Assembly: GCF_900496965.1 (NCBI RefSeq)
Contig: NZ_UFQB01000008.1
Span: forward strand, 1-64,000
DNA length: 64,000 nt
Direction: 5' to 3'
Source: Achromobacter agilis
GTDB taxonomy: Bacteria > Pseudomonadota > Gammaproteobacteria > Burkholderiales > Burkholderiaceae_B
Position numbers and translations under genes: made by a program. Positions 1 through 8,725 of this stretch are shown here, in pieces. The notes below the pieces were generated by a model, which saw only the letters and a list, made by a program, of their open reading frames with translations, made no database searches and was not told the DNA's origin. Position 1 is the stretch's first letter, and the number at the start of each line of letters is the position of its first letter.

Positions 1-822
1 CGGCACCGGCGCGGACGCCGCAACGGCGGCGGGTTCGGGCGCCGCGGCCGGTGCGGCGGCCGCCGGAGCGGCTTCGCGGGCAATGCTCAACTGGTCGCCA
101 TCGACAATGAAGCAGCACACGGCTTCGATATCGTCCGGCGTGCAGGTGCTGTCCATCCAGACGGTCAAGGCGCCGTCCGCGCGTTCACTGGCCGTGACCG
201 TGCCCAGATTGCCCATTTCCTCGAGCAGGGACGCCGCATCCTTGTCGGACACCTTGGTGATCCGCACGCGCAGCGGCACGCTGCCCGCGTCCGCGGGAGC
301 CGCTTGCGGGGCGGGCTGCGTAGCGGCCGGCTGCACGGGCGCGGGCGCCGGAGCGGCGGCCGCCACGGCGGGAGCGGGAGCCGGCGCCGGAACCGGCGCC
401 GGCGTTGCCGCGGCGGGATCCTTATGCTCCAGCGCAAGCTGCCTCAACACGGCGCAAATACGCTCAAACACGGCTTCATCGGGCTCTTCGGAGGCCCGGT
501 AGGCATCCAGCTGGCTTTTGAGCACGTCTTTCGTTTCCAAGAAAATATCAATCATGTCCGTACGCAGCGCCATTTCGCCGCGACGGATCGCATCCAGGAG
601 GTTCTCAAGCAGGTGGGTCGTGCCCGCCAGCTGCGTAAAGCAGCCGAACGTCGCGGCGCCGCCTTTGATCGAATGGGCCGCACGGAAGATGGCGTTGAGC
701 TGTTCGATGTCGGGCGCGCCCACATCCAGCTCAAGCAGCAATTGCTCCATCTGCGCGAGCAGCTCGTCCGCCTCGTCGAAAAAGGTCTCGTAAAACTGAC
801 TGAGGTCCAAACCAGAACTCAT
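1..822 (-). CDS. cheA: Chemotaxis histidine kinase CheA, N-terminal part (cut by window edge)
   Basis: Sensor kinase of the chemotaxis complex, which phosphorylates CheY and CheB in response to receptors via CheW. The 274 visible residues begin with an Hpt domain whose phospho-accepting His50 lies in AAHSIKGG, followed by a long Ala/Pro-rich linker and a second small domain; the kinase and CheW-binding domains lie beyond base 1. The ATG at 822 gives the expected MSSGLDLSQFYETF start. It is the last visible gene of motA-motB-cheY-like-cheA, 29 bp after the CheY-like gene. The extreme Ala/Pro richness near the edge is linker, not a frameshift. Confidence 0.95.
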   Translation of the reverse strand, partial: MSSGLDLSQFYETFFDEADELLAQMEQLLLELDVGAPDIEQLNAIFRAAHSIKGGAATFGCFTQLAGTTHLLENLLDAIRRGEMALRTDMIDIFLETKDVLKSQLDAYRASEEPDEAVFERICAVLRQLALEHKDPAAATPAPVPAPAPAPAVAAAAPAPAPVQPAATQPAPQAAPADAGSVPLRVRITKVSDKDAASLLEEMGNLGTVTASERADGALTVWMDSTCTPDDIEAVCCFIVDGDQLSIAREAAPAAAAPAAAPEPAAVAASAPVP

Positions 823-851
823 GACCCGTACGCCTTCATAAATGAACCTGC

Positions 852-1232
852 TTACGCGCCGGCCTGCTCGTCGAGCAGTTCGGACGCCAATTCGACCAGC
901 ACATCGGGGTCTACCGGCTTGGACAGCCACCCGCAAACGCCCAGGTCCCGGGCTGCCATCTTGCTGTCCACGTCGTCTTCGGTGGTCAGCACCAGCACCG
1001 GCACGTCCAGGTACTGGTCTTCTTCGCGCAGCCCCTGGATCAGCTCCAGGCCGCCCATGACCGGCATGTTCCAGTCGCTCACCACCAGGTCCACCGGGTG
1101 GCGCTTGGCCATCTCCAGCGCTTCCTGGCCGTTGCCGGCCGTCAAGACCGTCCATCCCGCGCCTGTCAACGTGGCCTGGACGATCATCCGCATCGTCGCC
1201 GAGTCGTCCGCCACCAGAATCGTTGCCGCCAT
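852..1232 (-). CDS. CheY-like single-domain response regulator
   Basis: Stand-alone receiver domain of 126 residues, no output domain. The acidic pocket (Asp9, Asp10), phospho-acceptor Asp53 (in VSDWNMP), Thr83/Thr84 and Lys105 (in SKPVD) are all present, so it should be phosphorylated, most simply by the neighbouring CheA. It starts 2 bp after the motB stop and is probably translationally coupled. The Bordetella/Achromobacter motility cluster carries such a gene between motB and cheA. It may be CheY proper or an accessory CheY acting as phosphate sink; sequence alone does not decide. Confidence 0.9.
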   Translation of the reverse strand: MAATILVADDSATMRMIVQATLTGAGWTVLTAGNGQEALEMAKRHPVDLVVSDWNMPVMGGLELIQGLREEDQYLDVPVLVLTTEDDVDSKMAARDLGVCGWLSKPVDPDVLVELASELLDEQAGA

Positions 1233-1234
1233 TG

Positions 1235-2224
1235 CTATCGAACCCCTTCGGCTGGCGGGTTGCTCTCCGCTTCGCCTGGTTTGGTTGCCGTCGTGGCCTG
1301 GACCGCCCCCTGGGCCGCGTCCACTGCCGTTCCCACCTCCCGGGCGTCCTTGGCGGTCACGTCCGCGGCGGCGGCGTTCTCGCTTTCGATGCGCCGCTGG
1401 GTGCTCTGATTGAGCACCACGAGGCTGATACGCCTATTAACGGCTGCATACGGATCATCTTTAACCAGACTCATGCTGGAAGACAGCCCCTGGATGCGCA
1501 TGACCTTGCTTTCGTTCATGCCGCCGGCCACCAGTTCCTGGCGCGAGGCGTTCGCGCGGTCCGCGGAAAGCTCCCAGTTGCTGTAGGCGCGCTCGCCGCG
1601 CGCATACTGCGAGGCGTCGGTGTGGCCCGAAATGCTGACCTTGTTGGGCAGCTCATTCAGAACCGGCCCCAATTCCCGCAGGATGTCGCGCATGTAGGGT
1701 TGCACTTCGGCGCGGCCGGTGGCGAACATCGGGCGGTTCTGGTTGTCGATGATCTGGATGCGCAGGCCTTCGGTCGTCAGGTCGATCAGCAGCTGCGGCC
1801 GGAAGCTCTTCAGCACCGGGCTGGTTTCGATGACGTTCTCGAGGCGTTTTTTCAGGTTTTCCAGGCGATGCTGCTCGCGGCGCTCGGCGTCGCCCATGGG
1901 CTGGGCCTCGACCCGGTTGCCCTGGCCGCGGCGCACGTCGCCGTCGCTGCGCAACGGATCCTGACCGCCGCCGGGCACCGCGCTGGTCTCGGCCGAACTG
2001 CTGGGCCCGCCCGTGATGGCGACGCGCAGCGGCATGCGGAAGTACTCCGCGATGCCCTTGAGCTCTTCGCGCGGGACGACGCTGATCAGCCACATGACCA
2101 GGAAGAACGCCATCATCGCCGTGATGAAGTCGGCGTAGGCGATCTTCCAGCTTCCCCCGTGGTGCTCGCCGCCCTTGGACTTCTTGCGGCGAATGACCAC
2201 ACGGTGGTTGTTTACCGTGCTCAT
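1235..2224 (-). CDS. motB: Flagellar motor stator protein MotB
   Basis: Peptidoglycan-anchoring half of the MotA4B2 proton channel that drives flagellar rotation. The 329-residue product has a basic cytoplasmic N terminus, one membrane segment at about residues 33-50 preceded by the proton-carrying Asp32 (IAYADFITAMM), a periplasmic linker and a C-terminal OmpA-like peptidoglycan-binding domain (SGHTDASQY). It lies 11 bp after motA and 2 bp before the CheY-like gene, in one operon. The C-terminal tail is Ala/Thr-rich and probably disordered. Confidence 0.96.
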   Translation of the reverse strand: MSTVNNHRVVIRRKKSKGGEHHGGSWKIAYADFITAMMAFFLVMWLISVVPREELKGIAEYFRMPLRVAITGGPSSSAETSAVPGGGQDPLRSDGDVRRGQGNRVEAQPMGDAERREQHRLENLKKRLENVIETSPVLKSFRPQLLIDLTTEGLRIQIIDNQNRPMFATGRAEVQPYMRDILRELGPVLNELPNKVSISGHTDASQYARGERAYSNWELSADRANASRQELVAGGMNESKVMRIQGLSSSMSLVKDDPYAAVNRRISLVVLNQSTQRRIESENAAAADVTAKDAREVGTAVDAAQGAVQATTATKPGEAESNPPAEGVR

Positions 2225-2235
2225 GGCCCGCTCCG

Positions 2236-3111
2236 TCAGGCCTTGCCGGTGGCGGCCGACTTGGCTTGCCGGACGTGCTCTTCCAGCTCACCGAAGGTCG
2301 GGCGCACGGCCGAGAACAGCACCTTGCGGCCAAATTCCACCGCCAGCTGGGGCGGATAGCCGTTCATGCTGGCAAGCAGCGTGGTCTTGATGCATTCCAG
2401 CACCTTCATGGCTTCGTCGCTGCGGCGCTCGATGCGCGAGGCTAGCGGCCCCACGAAACCGTAGGCCAGCAGAATGCCCAGGAAGGTGCCCACCATGGCC
2501 TTGGAAATCAGGTCGCCCAGGATCGCGGGGGGCTGGTCCACGGCGGCAAGCGCCTTGATCACGCCCAGCACCGCGGCCACGATGCCGAATGCCGGCAAGC
2601 CGTCGGCCATCTGGTGCAACGCCTTCGCGGGGACTTCGCGTTCGTGGCGGTAGGTCTCGATTTCCTCGTCCATGAGCGTCTCGATTTCGAACGAGCTCAT
2701 GTTGCCGCTGATCATGATGCGCAGGTAGTCCGTAATGAACTCCATGAGTTTCGCGTCTTTGGCGATGCGGGGATACTCGCTGAAAATCGGGCTGGATTCC
2801 GGGTCTTCGATGTGCGATTCGATCGCCATCAGGCCCTCGCGGCGCGCCTTGTTCAGCAGCACGTACAGAAGCGCCATCAGCTCCATGTACACGTCCTTGC
2901 CGTAGCGCGAGCTTTTCAGCGCGTCGGGCAGCGCCGACTTCACCAGCATCAGCGACTTTTTGCTATTGCTGGCAAGGAAGGCCCCGAAGGCCGCGCCAAA
3001 GATCAGCGTCAGCTCGAACGGCTGGTAAAGCGCGCCCAGGTGGCCGCCCAGCGCGATGAAGCTGCCGACGACCGACACGGCCACCACGAGAAAACCGATA
3101 ACAATCAACAC
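2236..3111 (-). CDS. motA: Flagellar motor stator protein MotA
   Basis: Proton-channel stator subunit with four membrane segments and a large cytoplasmic loop that contacts FliG. I start it at the GTG at 3109-3111, giving MLIVIGFLVV and 291 residues, close to the usual ~295; an in-frame ATG at 3177 would add 22 basic residues reading out of the upstream repeat and is unlikely. The channel prolines are seen in ADGLPAFGIVAAVLG and the FliG-contact charges in the EIETYRHER loop. The 270-bp gap back to flhC holds a tandem repeat, so motA may have its own promoter. Confidence 0.94.
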   Translation of the reverse strand: MLIVIGFLVVAVSVVGSFIALGGHLGALYQPFELTLIFGAAFGAFLASNSKKSLMLVKSALPDALKSSRYGKDVYMELMALLYVLLNKARREGLMAIESHIEDPESSPIFSEYPRIAKDAKLMEFITDYLRIMISGNMSSFEIETLMDEEIETYRHEREVPAKALHQMADGLPAFGIVAAVLGVIKALAAVDQPPAILGDLISKAMVGTFLGILLAYGFVGPLASRIERRSDEAMKVLECIKTTLLASMNGYPPQLAVEFGRKVLFSAVRPTFGELEEHVRQAKSAATGKA

Positions 3112-3139
3112 ATCAGGCCCCTGCCAACGAAGTCTAAGA

Positions 3140-3284
3140 ATGCCCCCACGCCGCGCCTTCGGCTTGCTGCCCCCCAAGGGGGCTTTTCTGCCTTGGGGCG
3201 GCCCGGCGGTAGAAATGCCCCCACGCCGCGCCTTCGGCTTGCTGCCCCCAAGGGGGCTTTTTTTGCCTTGGGGCGGCCCGGCGG
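3140..3284. repeat. Two tandem copies of a 75-bp GC-rich intergenic repeat
   Basis: Two nearly identical units start at 3140 and 3215 (period 75), each beginning ATGCCCCCACGCCGCGCC, containing the hairpin GCCCCC-AA-GGGGGC and ending GGGGCGGCCCGGCGG. In the second unit the hairpin is followed by seven T on the plus strand and so resembles a rho-independent terminator for plus-strand transcripts, opposite to flhC and motA. Partial copies of the tail occur at 30421-30445 and 43206-43225, so this is a dispersed element. The rest of the flhC-motA gap shows nothing else clear. Confidence 0.9.
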
Positions 3285-3381
3285 CAAAACACCGGCGTCA
3301 ATGATCCCCTGTTCCCCCCGACCCAAAAAGGCGGGTTACGGGGAGTTTTCCAGGGCTTTTGATGTATTTGGAAACCGCCGG

Positions 3382-3963
3382 TCAGGGCCGGGCGGCGTTC
3401 GCGACGGACGCGGAACGCGTGCTGGCGCGCGCCTTGGCCGCGGCGCGCGTCTTGCCCGCGCGGGGTGGCGGCCGGCAGATCGCGCACACGAAATCCGACT
3501 GGGGATCGTGGGCGTGGGCAATGAAATGGCCGCCGCACTGACGGCAGGCGGACAGTTGCAGCATGCCGCTGTCGAAGAACCGCACCAGCATCCAAGCCCG
3601 CGTGAAGCTCAGGACGGGTTCGGCCGATTCCGAGGAATCCAGGCCGGCGTTTTCGAGATAGAGGCGGTAAGCGTCGATCGTGGCGCGTATGCCCTTGCTG
3701 CTCGTGCGCGTATTCAGGAACGAATACACGTTGTAGAAGAGCGACGAATGGATGTTCGGCAGCCAGGTCATGAACCAGTCAACCGAGAAAGGCAGCATGC
3801 CCTTGGGAGGCGAGCAGCCGCGGATCTCACGGTACAGGCGCGCGAGGCGGTCATGGCTGAGGCTGGTTTCAGCTTCCAGCACCTGCAGCCGGGCTCCCAG
3901 CGTGATCATGGAACTGGCTAGCAGAATATCGTCCGCTTCCTGGGATACGCTCTTGGAGGCCAT
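3382..3963 (-). CDS. flhC: Flagellar master regulator subunit FlhC
   Basis: With FlhD forms the FlhD4C2 activator of class II flagellar promoters; FlhC supplies most DNA contact. The 193-residue product has the four zinc-ligand cysteines at positions 140, 143, 160 and 163 (CRQC ... CAIC) and the family region DWFMTWLPNIHSSLFYNVY. It lies 33 bp after flhD in the same operon. The last ~25 residues are Ala/Arg-rich and probably disordered. FlhDC control of motility in this family is established knowledge; the target promoters were not identified here. Confidence 0.97.
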   Translation of the reverse strand: MASKSVSQEADDILLASSMITLGARLQVLEAETSLSHDRLARLYREIRGCSPPKGMLPFSVDWFMTWLPNIHSSLFYNVYSFLNTRTSSKGIRATIDAYRLYLENAGLDSSESAEPVLSFTRAWMLVRFFDSGMLQLSACRQCGGHFIAHAHDPQSDFVCAICRPPPRAGKTRAAAKARASTRSASVANAARP

Positions 3964-3996
3964 TACACGTGTTTCCGAGTGGAATTGATCAGGCCG

Positions 3997-4320
3997 TCAG
4001 GCCAATTCTTCGACAGGTTGCTTGGCCAGCAGGATCGTTGCATGTGCTTGCTGCAGCGCACCACCGAGGACGTCGTGGGTGAGCGCGGACAGCAGGCTGT
4101 AGTCGTCGAAGCGGAAGCGGCACAGCAGCGAGCTGGAGCTGGCCAGCTTGACGAGCTGGGCGGGCGAAAGGCGCATCAGGATATCGGCAACTTCGTTGCT
4201 GAATCCCAGGCGGAACATGGATGCGGCGTAATCATCGCGGAGCATGCGCTGAGCAAGTAACAAATATGACAAGTTGACTTCACGAATGTCTGCCAGCAAT
4301 GAATTTTCGACTTGTTGCAC
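3997..4320 (-). CDS. flhD: Flagellar master regulator subunit FlhD
   Basis: Partner of FlhC in the class I flagellar activator. I use the GTG at 4318-4320: AGGGAG sits 6 nt upstream (4327-4332 on the complement) and the 107-residue product aligns with the usual FlhD length, beginning just before [19 protein letters not shown]. An in-frame ATG at 4431 would add 37 residues unlike FlhD. The disulfide cysteine of FlhD is seen in LLCRFRFDD. First gene of flhDC, divergent from fliA across an AT-rich gap. Confidence 0.95.
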   Translation of the reverse strand: MQQVENSLLADIREVNLSYLLLAQRMLRDDYAASMFRLGFSNEVADILMRLSPAQLVKLASSSSLLCRFRFDDYSLLSALTHDVLGGALQQAHATILLAKQPVEELA

Positions 4321-4690
4321 GCCCAACTCCCTAGTTCCGATCCCGCCCGCGGGGCTTCGATAAGCAAAATGTTCGGCAATCACGGTTGCCGAAGGTCCAG
4401 ATACGCCCTGCTTTAATGCGAAATGTATCATTTATTCGCAATTTAAGTAAAATTTACCACAGGTGATGTCATTTTCTATGACTTATATGACAAAACTTTG
4501 TTGATATTGCGCAAGTTACCTTTTTAGATACACATTGACATATAAATTTCTCACAAAATTTACGTCAATTAGGAAAACAAGCAATCAAAACATTGCGTTC
4601 TTCGGGGAATGAAACGGATTCCATTGCCCACAATGGCACCTTGCCGATCACTCAACTCTGTCCGCTTTAGCTTCCGCGCGTTTGTCGACA
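4321..4690. promoter_or_regulatory. AT-rich divergent control region between flhD and fliA
   Basis: About 370 bp with no credible gene. It is much more AT-rich than anything around it, especially 4430-4600, as expected for the heavily regulated class I flhDC promoter, which in other bacteria binds nucleoid proteins and global regulators. A TTGACA lies at 4535-4540 on the plus strand but without a good -10 at 17 bp, so I do not call exact promoters. Both flhDC (leftward) and fliA (rightward) must be driven from here. Confidence 0.6.
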
Positions 4691-5506
4691 ATGTCGCAAA
4701 TTGACAACATTCGACAACGCGTCTTGATGGACCCCGCCCGACATTCCGCAATGCTCCACGCAGAAGACAGCTTGGTCGAATATGCCCCGCTAGTGCGGAA
4801 GCTGGCCCTGCAATTGCTCGCCAGGCTACCGGCCAGCGTAGAACTCGACGACCTGATACAGGCCGGCATGATCGGCCTGCTCGATGCCGTCCGCCGTTAC
4901 CAGGAAACCGCCGACGCCCAATTCGAGACGTACGCCACGACCCGTATCCGTGGCGCGATGCTGGACGAGCTGCGCGGCCAGGACTGGCTGCCGCGCAGCG
5001 TCCGGGCCAAGGCACGCAAGATCGAGCAGGCCATCCAGCACCTGGAGCAGCGCCTGATGCGCGCCCCCTCCGAAGCCGAGATCGCGCAACAACTCGACAT
5101 CCCTCTGGGCGAATACCAGACCCTGCTGCATGACGCCCAAGGCGTGCAGATCGTCCACTACGAAGATTTCACGACCGAACCCGACGCCATCACGGGCCAG
5201 GCCGACTGGTCGGCCACCCTGAGCTACGGCTCGGCCGACGGCAATCCGCTGGACTCCCTCCTGGCCGGCGACTTCCGCCAGGCGCTGATCCACGCCATCG
5301 ACGCCCTCCCCGACCGCGAAAAGCTGCTGCTGTCGCTGTGCTACGAGCAAGGCCTGAACCTGAAGGAAATCGGCGCCATCATGAACGTGACCGAAGCGCG
5401 CGTCTGCCAGCTGCGCTCCCAGGCCACGGCCCGCATCCGCGCCAAGCTGAAGGAACAGGCCTGGCAGGAACTGCCCCGGGAAGGGCAGATCGCGCAGGTG
5501 ATTTAG
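4691..5506 (+). CDS. fliA: RNA polymerase sigma factor FliA (sigma-28)
   Basis: Alternative sigma factor for late flagellar genes such as flagellin. Sigma region 2 (RLPASVELDDLIQAGMIGLLDA), the GAMLDELRGQDWLPRSVR stretch typical of FliA, and region 4 (LNLKEIGAIMNVTEARV) are all present. The ATG at 4691 gives 271 residues; the core homology begins near EYAPLVRKLA, so internal ATGs at 4727 or 4751 are possible, and none has a strong ribosome site. Divergent from flhD and about 350 bp before fliC, whose promoter fits its consensus closely. Confidence 0.94.
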   Translation: MSQIDNIRQRVLMDPARHSAMLHAEDSLVEYAPLVRKLALQLLARLPASVELDDLIQAGMIGLLDAVRRYQETADAQFETYATTRIRGAMLDELRGQDWLPRSVRAKARKIEQAIQHLEQRLMRAPSEAEIAQQLDIPLGEYQTLLHDAQGVQIVHYEDFTTEPDAITGQADWSATLSYGSADGNPLDSLLAGDFRQALIHAIDALPDREKLLLSLCYEQGLNLKEIGAIMNVTEARVCQLRSQATARIRAKLKEQAWQELPREGQIAQVI

Positions 5507-5529
5507 TCCTATAGATGGACTTCCCGTCC

Positions 5530-5590
5530 GTGTCTGACACCCCACGCACCGACCGTCAAGCTGCGCAACGGCTCCCGGGTGTCTGACACC
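5530..5590. repeat. Two copies of the GTGTC-W-GACAC palindromic repeat after fliA
   Basis: Odd-length palindromes at 5530-5540 (continuing to CCC) and 5579-5589 (GGGTGTCTGACACC from 5577 to 5590). They belong to the dispersed family described at 9601-9794. Both lie just after the fliA stop and before a hairpin. Confidence 0.85.
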
Positions 5591-5591
5591 A

Positions 5592-5632
5592 GCGCCTCTG
5601 ATGCCTCTCTCTATAAGAGGCATCAGAGGCGC
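5592..5632 (+). terminator. Perfect 17-bp inverted repeat after fliA
   Basis: Arms 5592-5608 and 5616-5632 are perfectly complementary (GCGCCTCTGATGCCTCT and its complement) around a 7-nt loop. It sits 85 bp after the fliA stop and is a plausible end of that transcript, but no T-run follows, so it is not a classical intrinsic terminator and might instead stabilise the 3' end. Confidence 0.55.
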
Positions 5633-5720
5633 CCCGACAAAGACGCCAAACCGCGAAAGCCGCCCTCATATCCGCCGCCGGCCGGACACTACAAAAATTT
5701 CGACTTCCGCAAAATTGCCC

Positions 5721-5747
5721 TAAAGATTGATTTGAGGCTGCCGTAAT
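5721..5747 (+). promoter_or_regulatory. Sigma-28 (FliA) promoter of fliC
   Basis: TAAA at 5721-5724, a 15-bp spacer, then GCCGTAAT at 5740-5747, against the known consensus TAAA-N15-GCCGATAA. The expected start of transcription is near 5757, giving a leader of about 100 nt before the flagellin ATG. Confidence 0.85.
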
Positions 5748-5856
5748 CCTGGCAACGGAGCAATTCGAAGACGCAAGAAAACGAATTTTTCCCGTTACAC
5801 CGATGGGCGGCCTCGCTGCCCAGTTTGAAGAAGCCTTTCTCTCTTGGGAGCCTCAC

Positions 5857-7131
5857 ATGGCAGTCATCAATACCAACTATCTGTCGATGGTTGCGCAAAA
5901 CAACCTGAACAAGTCGCAATCGTCGCTGGGCACCGCCATCGAGCGCCTGTCCTCGGGCCTGCGCATCAACAGCGCCAAGGACGACGCCGCCGGCCAAGCC
6001 ATCGCCAACCGCTTCACCGCCAACGTTAACGGCCTGACGCAAGCTGCTCGCAACGCCAACGACGGCATCTCGATCGCCCAGACGACCGAAGGCGCGCTGA
6101 ACGAAATCAACAACAACCTGCAGCGTATTCGTCAGCTGACCGTTCAAGCCTCGACCGGCACGAACTCTGACAGCGACCTGGCCTCCATTCAAGCGGAAGT
6201 TCAACAGCGCCTGGACGAAATCACCCGGGTCTCTGAACAAACGCAATTCAACGGTGTAAAGGTTCTGGCGAAGAACGACACGTTGAAGATTCAGGTTGGC
6301 GCCAATGACAATGAAGTCATTTCGATCAACCTCAAGCAAATTGATGCCCAAACGCTCGGTTTGGCCGACCTGACGTTGACTAAGCCTTTTGACGCGACCA
6401 ACGTCGGCGCAACCGCCGTGACCGAGGGTCGTGTGGGCGCGGCAGTGAACATCACCGCAGCCGCTGATACGAACGCCGCTCCGCTGGATGCTGAAGGTGT
6501 TTTCGCGCTGAAGGATGGTAGTGGCTACGTCGTGAAAGCAAACGACGGGAAATACTACGCCGGTACCGTTTCCACTGGCACGGGCGATGCGACGGTCGCA
6601 TGGGACTCCACTGGCGGCACTAACGAAGTTGCCGCTACCGATGTAGACACTTCCGCGCCGGTCACTCGGGTCAAGGAAGAAGTTTCCTTCACCCTGCCCA
6701 CCACCGGCGCCCCTGCAGGGCTGGAAGTTCGCGCAGTCACTGGCGACGACAAACGCTCGTATGTCTTGACGGATACCGCCGGGAAATTCTACGAAGCCAA
6801 GTTTGACAAGGATGGCAATGTTAGCGTTGGTGTTGAACTCAGCACCAAGCTGGAAACGATTGACCCTCTCGCCGCTATTGATCAGGCTCTCTCTGACGTC
6901 GACAATCTGCGCAGCGACCTGGGCGCCGTTCAGAACCGCTTCGAATCGACCGTTGCTAACCTGAACAACACGATCAACAACCTGTCGGCCGCCCGTTCGC
7001 GCATCGAAGACGCCGACTACGCCACGGAAGTGTCGAACATGACCAAGGCGCAGATCCTGCAACAGGCTGGCACCTCGGTTCTGGCGCAAGCCAACCAAGT
7101 GCCGCAAACCGTTCTGTCGCTGCTGCGTTAA
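5857..7131 (+). CDS. fliC: Flagellin FliC
   Basis: Filament subunit of 424 residues exported by the flagellar type III system. The conserved D0/D1 N terminus (MAVINTNYLSMVAQNNLNKS; LSSGLRINSAKDDAAGQAIA) and C terminus (RSRIEDADYATEVSNMTKAQ, ending SLLR) enclose a Thr/Ala/Asp-rich variable central part at about residues 175-340, whose base use is less GC-rich than the ends. The ATG at 5857 is chosen over an upstream in-frame ATG at 5803 because it gives the invariant flagellin start and has TGGGAG just upstream. Driven by the sigma-28 promoter at 5721. fliD does not follow, although it often does in relatives. Confidence 0.98.
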   Translation: MAVINTNYLSMVAQNNLNKSQSSLGTAIERLSSGLRINSAKDDAAGQAIANRFTANVNGLTQAARNANDGISIAQTTEGALNEINNNLQRIRQLTVQASTGTNSDSDLASIQAEVQQRLDEITRVSEQTQFNGVKVLAKNDTLKIQVGANDNEVISINLKQIDAQTLGLADLTLTKPFDATNVGATAVTEGRVGAAVNITAAADTNAAPLDAEGVFALKDGSGYVVKANDGKYYAGTVSTGTGDATVAWDSTGGTNEVAATDVDTSAPVTRVKEEVSFTLPTTGAPAGLEVRAVTGDDKRSYVLTDTAGKFYEAKFDKDGNVSVGVELSTKLETIDPLAAIDQALSDVDNLRSDLGAVQNRFESTVANLNNTINNLSAARSRIEDADYATEVSNMTKAQILQQAGTSVLAQANQVPQTVLSLLR

Positions 7132-7218
7132 TCACGCCGCAACGCCTGACGGTAGCGCAGGCGCGGGCCTGATCGGTCCGCCCTGCGATCCGCGGAGCCG
7201 GGATATCCCCGGCGCTCA

Positions 7219-7252
7219 ACACAAGCCGGCGCCTGCCGGCTTGTGTCTTTTC
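7219..7252 (+). terminator. Rho-independent terminator of fliC
   Basis: Perfect 12-bp stem (7219-7230 with 7235-7246; ACACAAGCCGGC and its complement) with a GCCT loop, followed by CTTTTC, 87 bp after the fliC stop. Confidence 0.85.
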
Positions 7253-7386
7253 AGATCGATCCAGTTTCAATCCGCTCATCGCCCCAAGGGCAGGTAGCCC
7301 GGCGACAAGCGCCATGACCGACCGGCGGACGCAAGTCTCTCGTGCCCATACCCCCTCGCTCGCGCCCAACCGGTGCCCGCACTACG

Positions 7387-8715
7387 ATGTCACTACCTCA
7401 CCGGCGCTTTCTTCGCGCGACACATACTCGGCGAGCCGCCTCGTGGAAATGGTCTGGCCTGCTTGGCTTGTTGCCGCTGTTGACGGCTCTGGCTTTGATC
7501 CCGCCCTTATTGCTGATCTGGTTTCATCTCGCTGATCTGCACTTCCTGCAGATAATGCCATTGTCGGTCGGCGGGGCCGCCAGCCTGGGAACGGTGCTGC
7601 TCTTTGGTCTGGTCATGCTTACATTCACGGCGCTGTGCTTGGTCCTGCCGTCCTTGCTCATCGCGCTGGCAGTCGCCCCTTATGGGCAGGGAAACGTCCC
7701 CAGGGCGGTAGCAATCGCCTGGGCCGCAACCAGCGGAGTACTTGTTGTCGTGTGGTTCATTTCCGCGCACAGACCGAACTTCTACTCCGCCTTCATGTTC
7801 TGGCCAACACATCTTGCCGCTGGCGTCTTCATCGGGATATGTACGCTTTGTGCCGCCTACCCGCGTCGCAATGATGGCCGTGCACGCTCGACGGGAACTG
7901 TGGCCGCCGCCCTGTTGAAAAGTCCGTTGATCGTGGGTTTTAGCGCCGGTTTATGCGGGTTGATCGCGTTTTCGACGTTGATACTCACCATCAGGTTTCT
8001 GGCTCAGGACTTTCTTGTCGGACCGCTTCCCGGTTGGGGGAAAACAGCGCTTCCGCTACTGATCGCTTTCGTTGTTTCGCTCGGTCCCGGCTTGGTCTAT
8101 GTATGGGCCAACCGAATGGGATCCGCAGGCATGAACAAATCGGAACTGGCGGTGCTGATGCTAATGGCCACGTTCGTCATGTTCATGATCTCTTACTCGG
8201 CATGGCGGGAGGTTCGGCACCAGACCTTGGTCGCATCAGGCATAGTCGGCAACCCCACAAGCCCGCAACTGCATCGACTGCCTGACAGCTGGAACAAGCA
8301 GGACGAACAAATAGTGGCCGATGCATTCGCACCCAAACACTGCAAACTCAGCTCGAAGCGACATCCGGCCGGCGACTCCCCTCCTACGCGATGGATATGC
8401 GGCTATCAGAACTTCTCGTTCGGGCGGGCCAGGTTGATCTGCAACCATCCCTACGTGGATGCGAACCTCCAGTTCACAAACGAAAACCTGACCTGTGTCC
8501 TGTATATCGACAACGCACTGGCCAGCCTGGTCATCTTGCCTCCCCCGGGTCCCGCCAAGCCGGCGGAAAAGGCGATGAAGGCACCGCCCGCCGAGGGCTC
8601 GTCCCGATCGAGAAAAGACGAACCAAGGCCATGCGGCGGTTTTATGCGTCTGTTCGCGATTTCAATTGAGACCCAATTGCCTCATAATTACCACCGTACG
8701 ATTTTGTATCTATAG
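7387..8715 (+). CDS. Multi-pass membrane protein of unknown function
   Basis: I do not recognise this family. The 442-residue product has about seven or eight hydrophobic segments between residues 25 and 290 (for example GLLPLLTALALIPPLLLIWF and ELAVLMLMATFVMFMISY), then a soluble C-terminal part of about 150 residues containing four cysteines. No ribosome site marks the start; the ATG at 7387 is the first ATG, while a GTG at 7342 is also in frame. Base composition is clearly less GC-rich than the flanks, which suggests transfer. It sits where a flagellar gene would be expected after fliC, 10 bp before the next unknown gene. Confidence 0.7.
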   Translation: MSLPHRRFLRATHTRRAASWKWSGLLGLLPLLTALALIPPLLLIWFHLADLHFLQIMPLSVGGAASLGTVLLFGLVMLTFTALCLVLPSLLIALAVAPYGQGNVPRAVAIAWAATSGVLVVVWFISAHRPNFYSAFMFWPTHLAAGVFIGICTLCAAYPRRNDGRARSTGTVAAALLKSPLIVGFSAGLCGLIAFSTLILTIRFLAQDFLVGPLPGWGKTALPLLIAFVVSLGPGLVYVWANRMGSAGMNKSELAVLMLMATFVMFMISYSAWREVRHQTLVASGIVGNPTSPQLHRLPDSWNKQDEQIVADAFAPKHCKLSSKRHPAGDSPPTRWICGYQNFSFGRARLICNHPYVDANLQFTNENLTCVLYIDNALASLVILPPPGPAKPAEKAMKAPPAEGSSRSRKDEPRPCGGFMRLFAISIETQLPHNYHRTILYL

Positions 8716-8725
8716 TTTTCATAAC

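Noticed and set aside
3112..3177. N-terminal extension of MotA from an ATG at 3177
   Set aside because: The added 22 residues are basic and read into the 75-bp repeat; MotA normally begins MLIVIG, which the GTG at 3111 gives.
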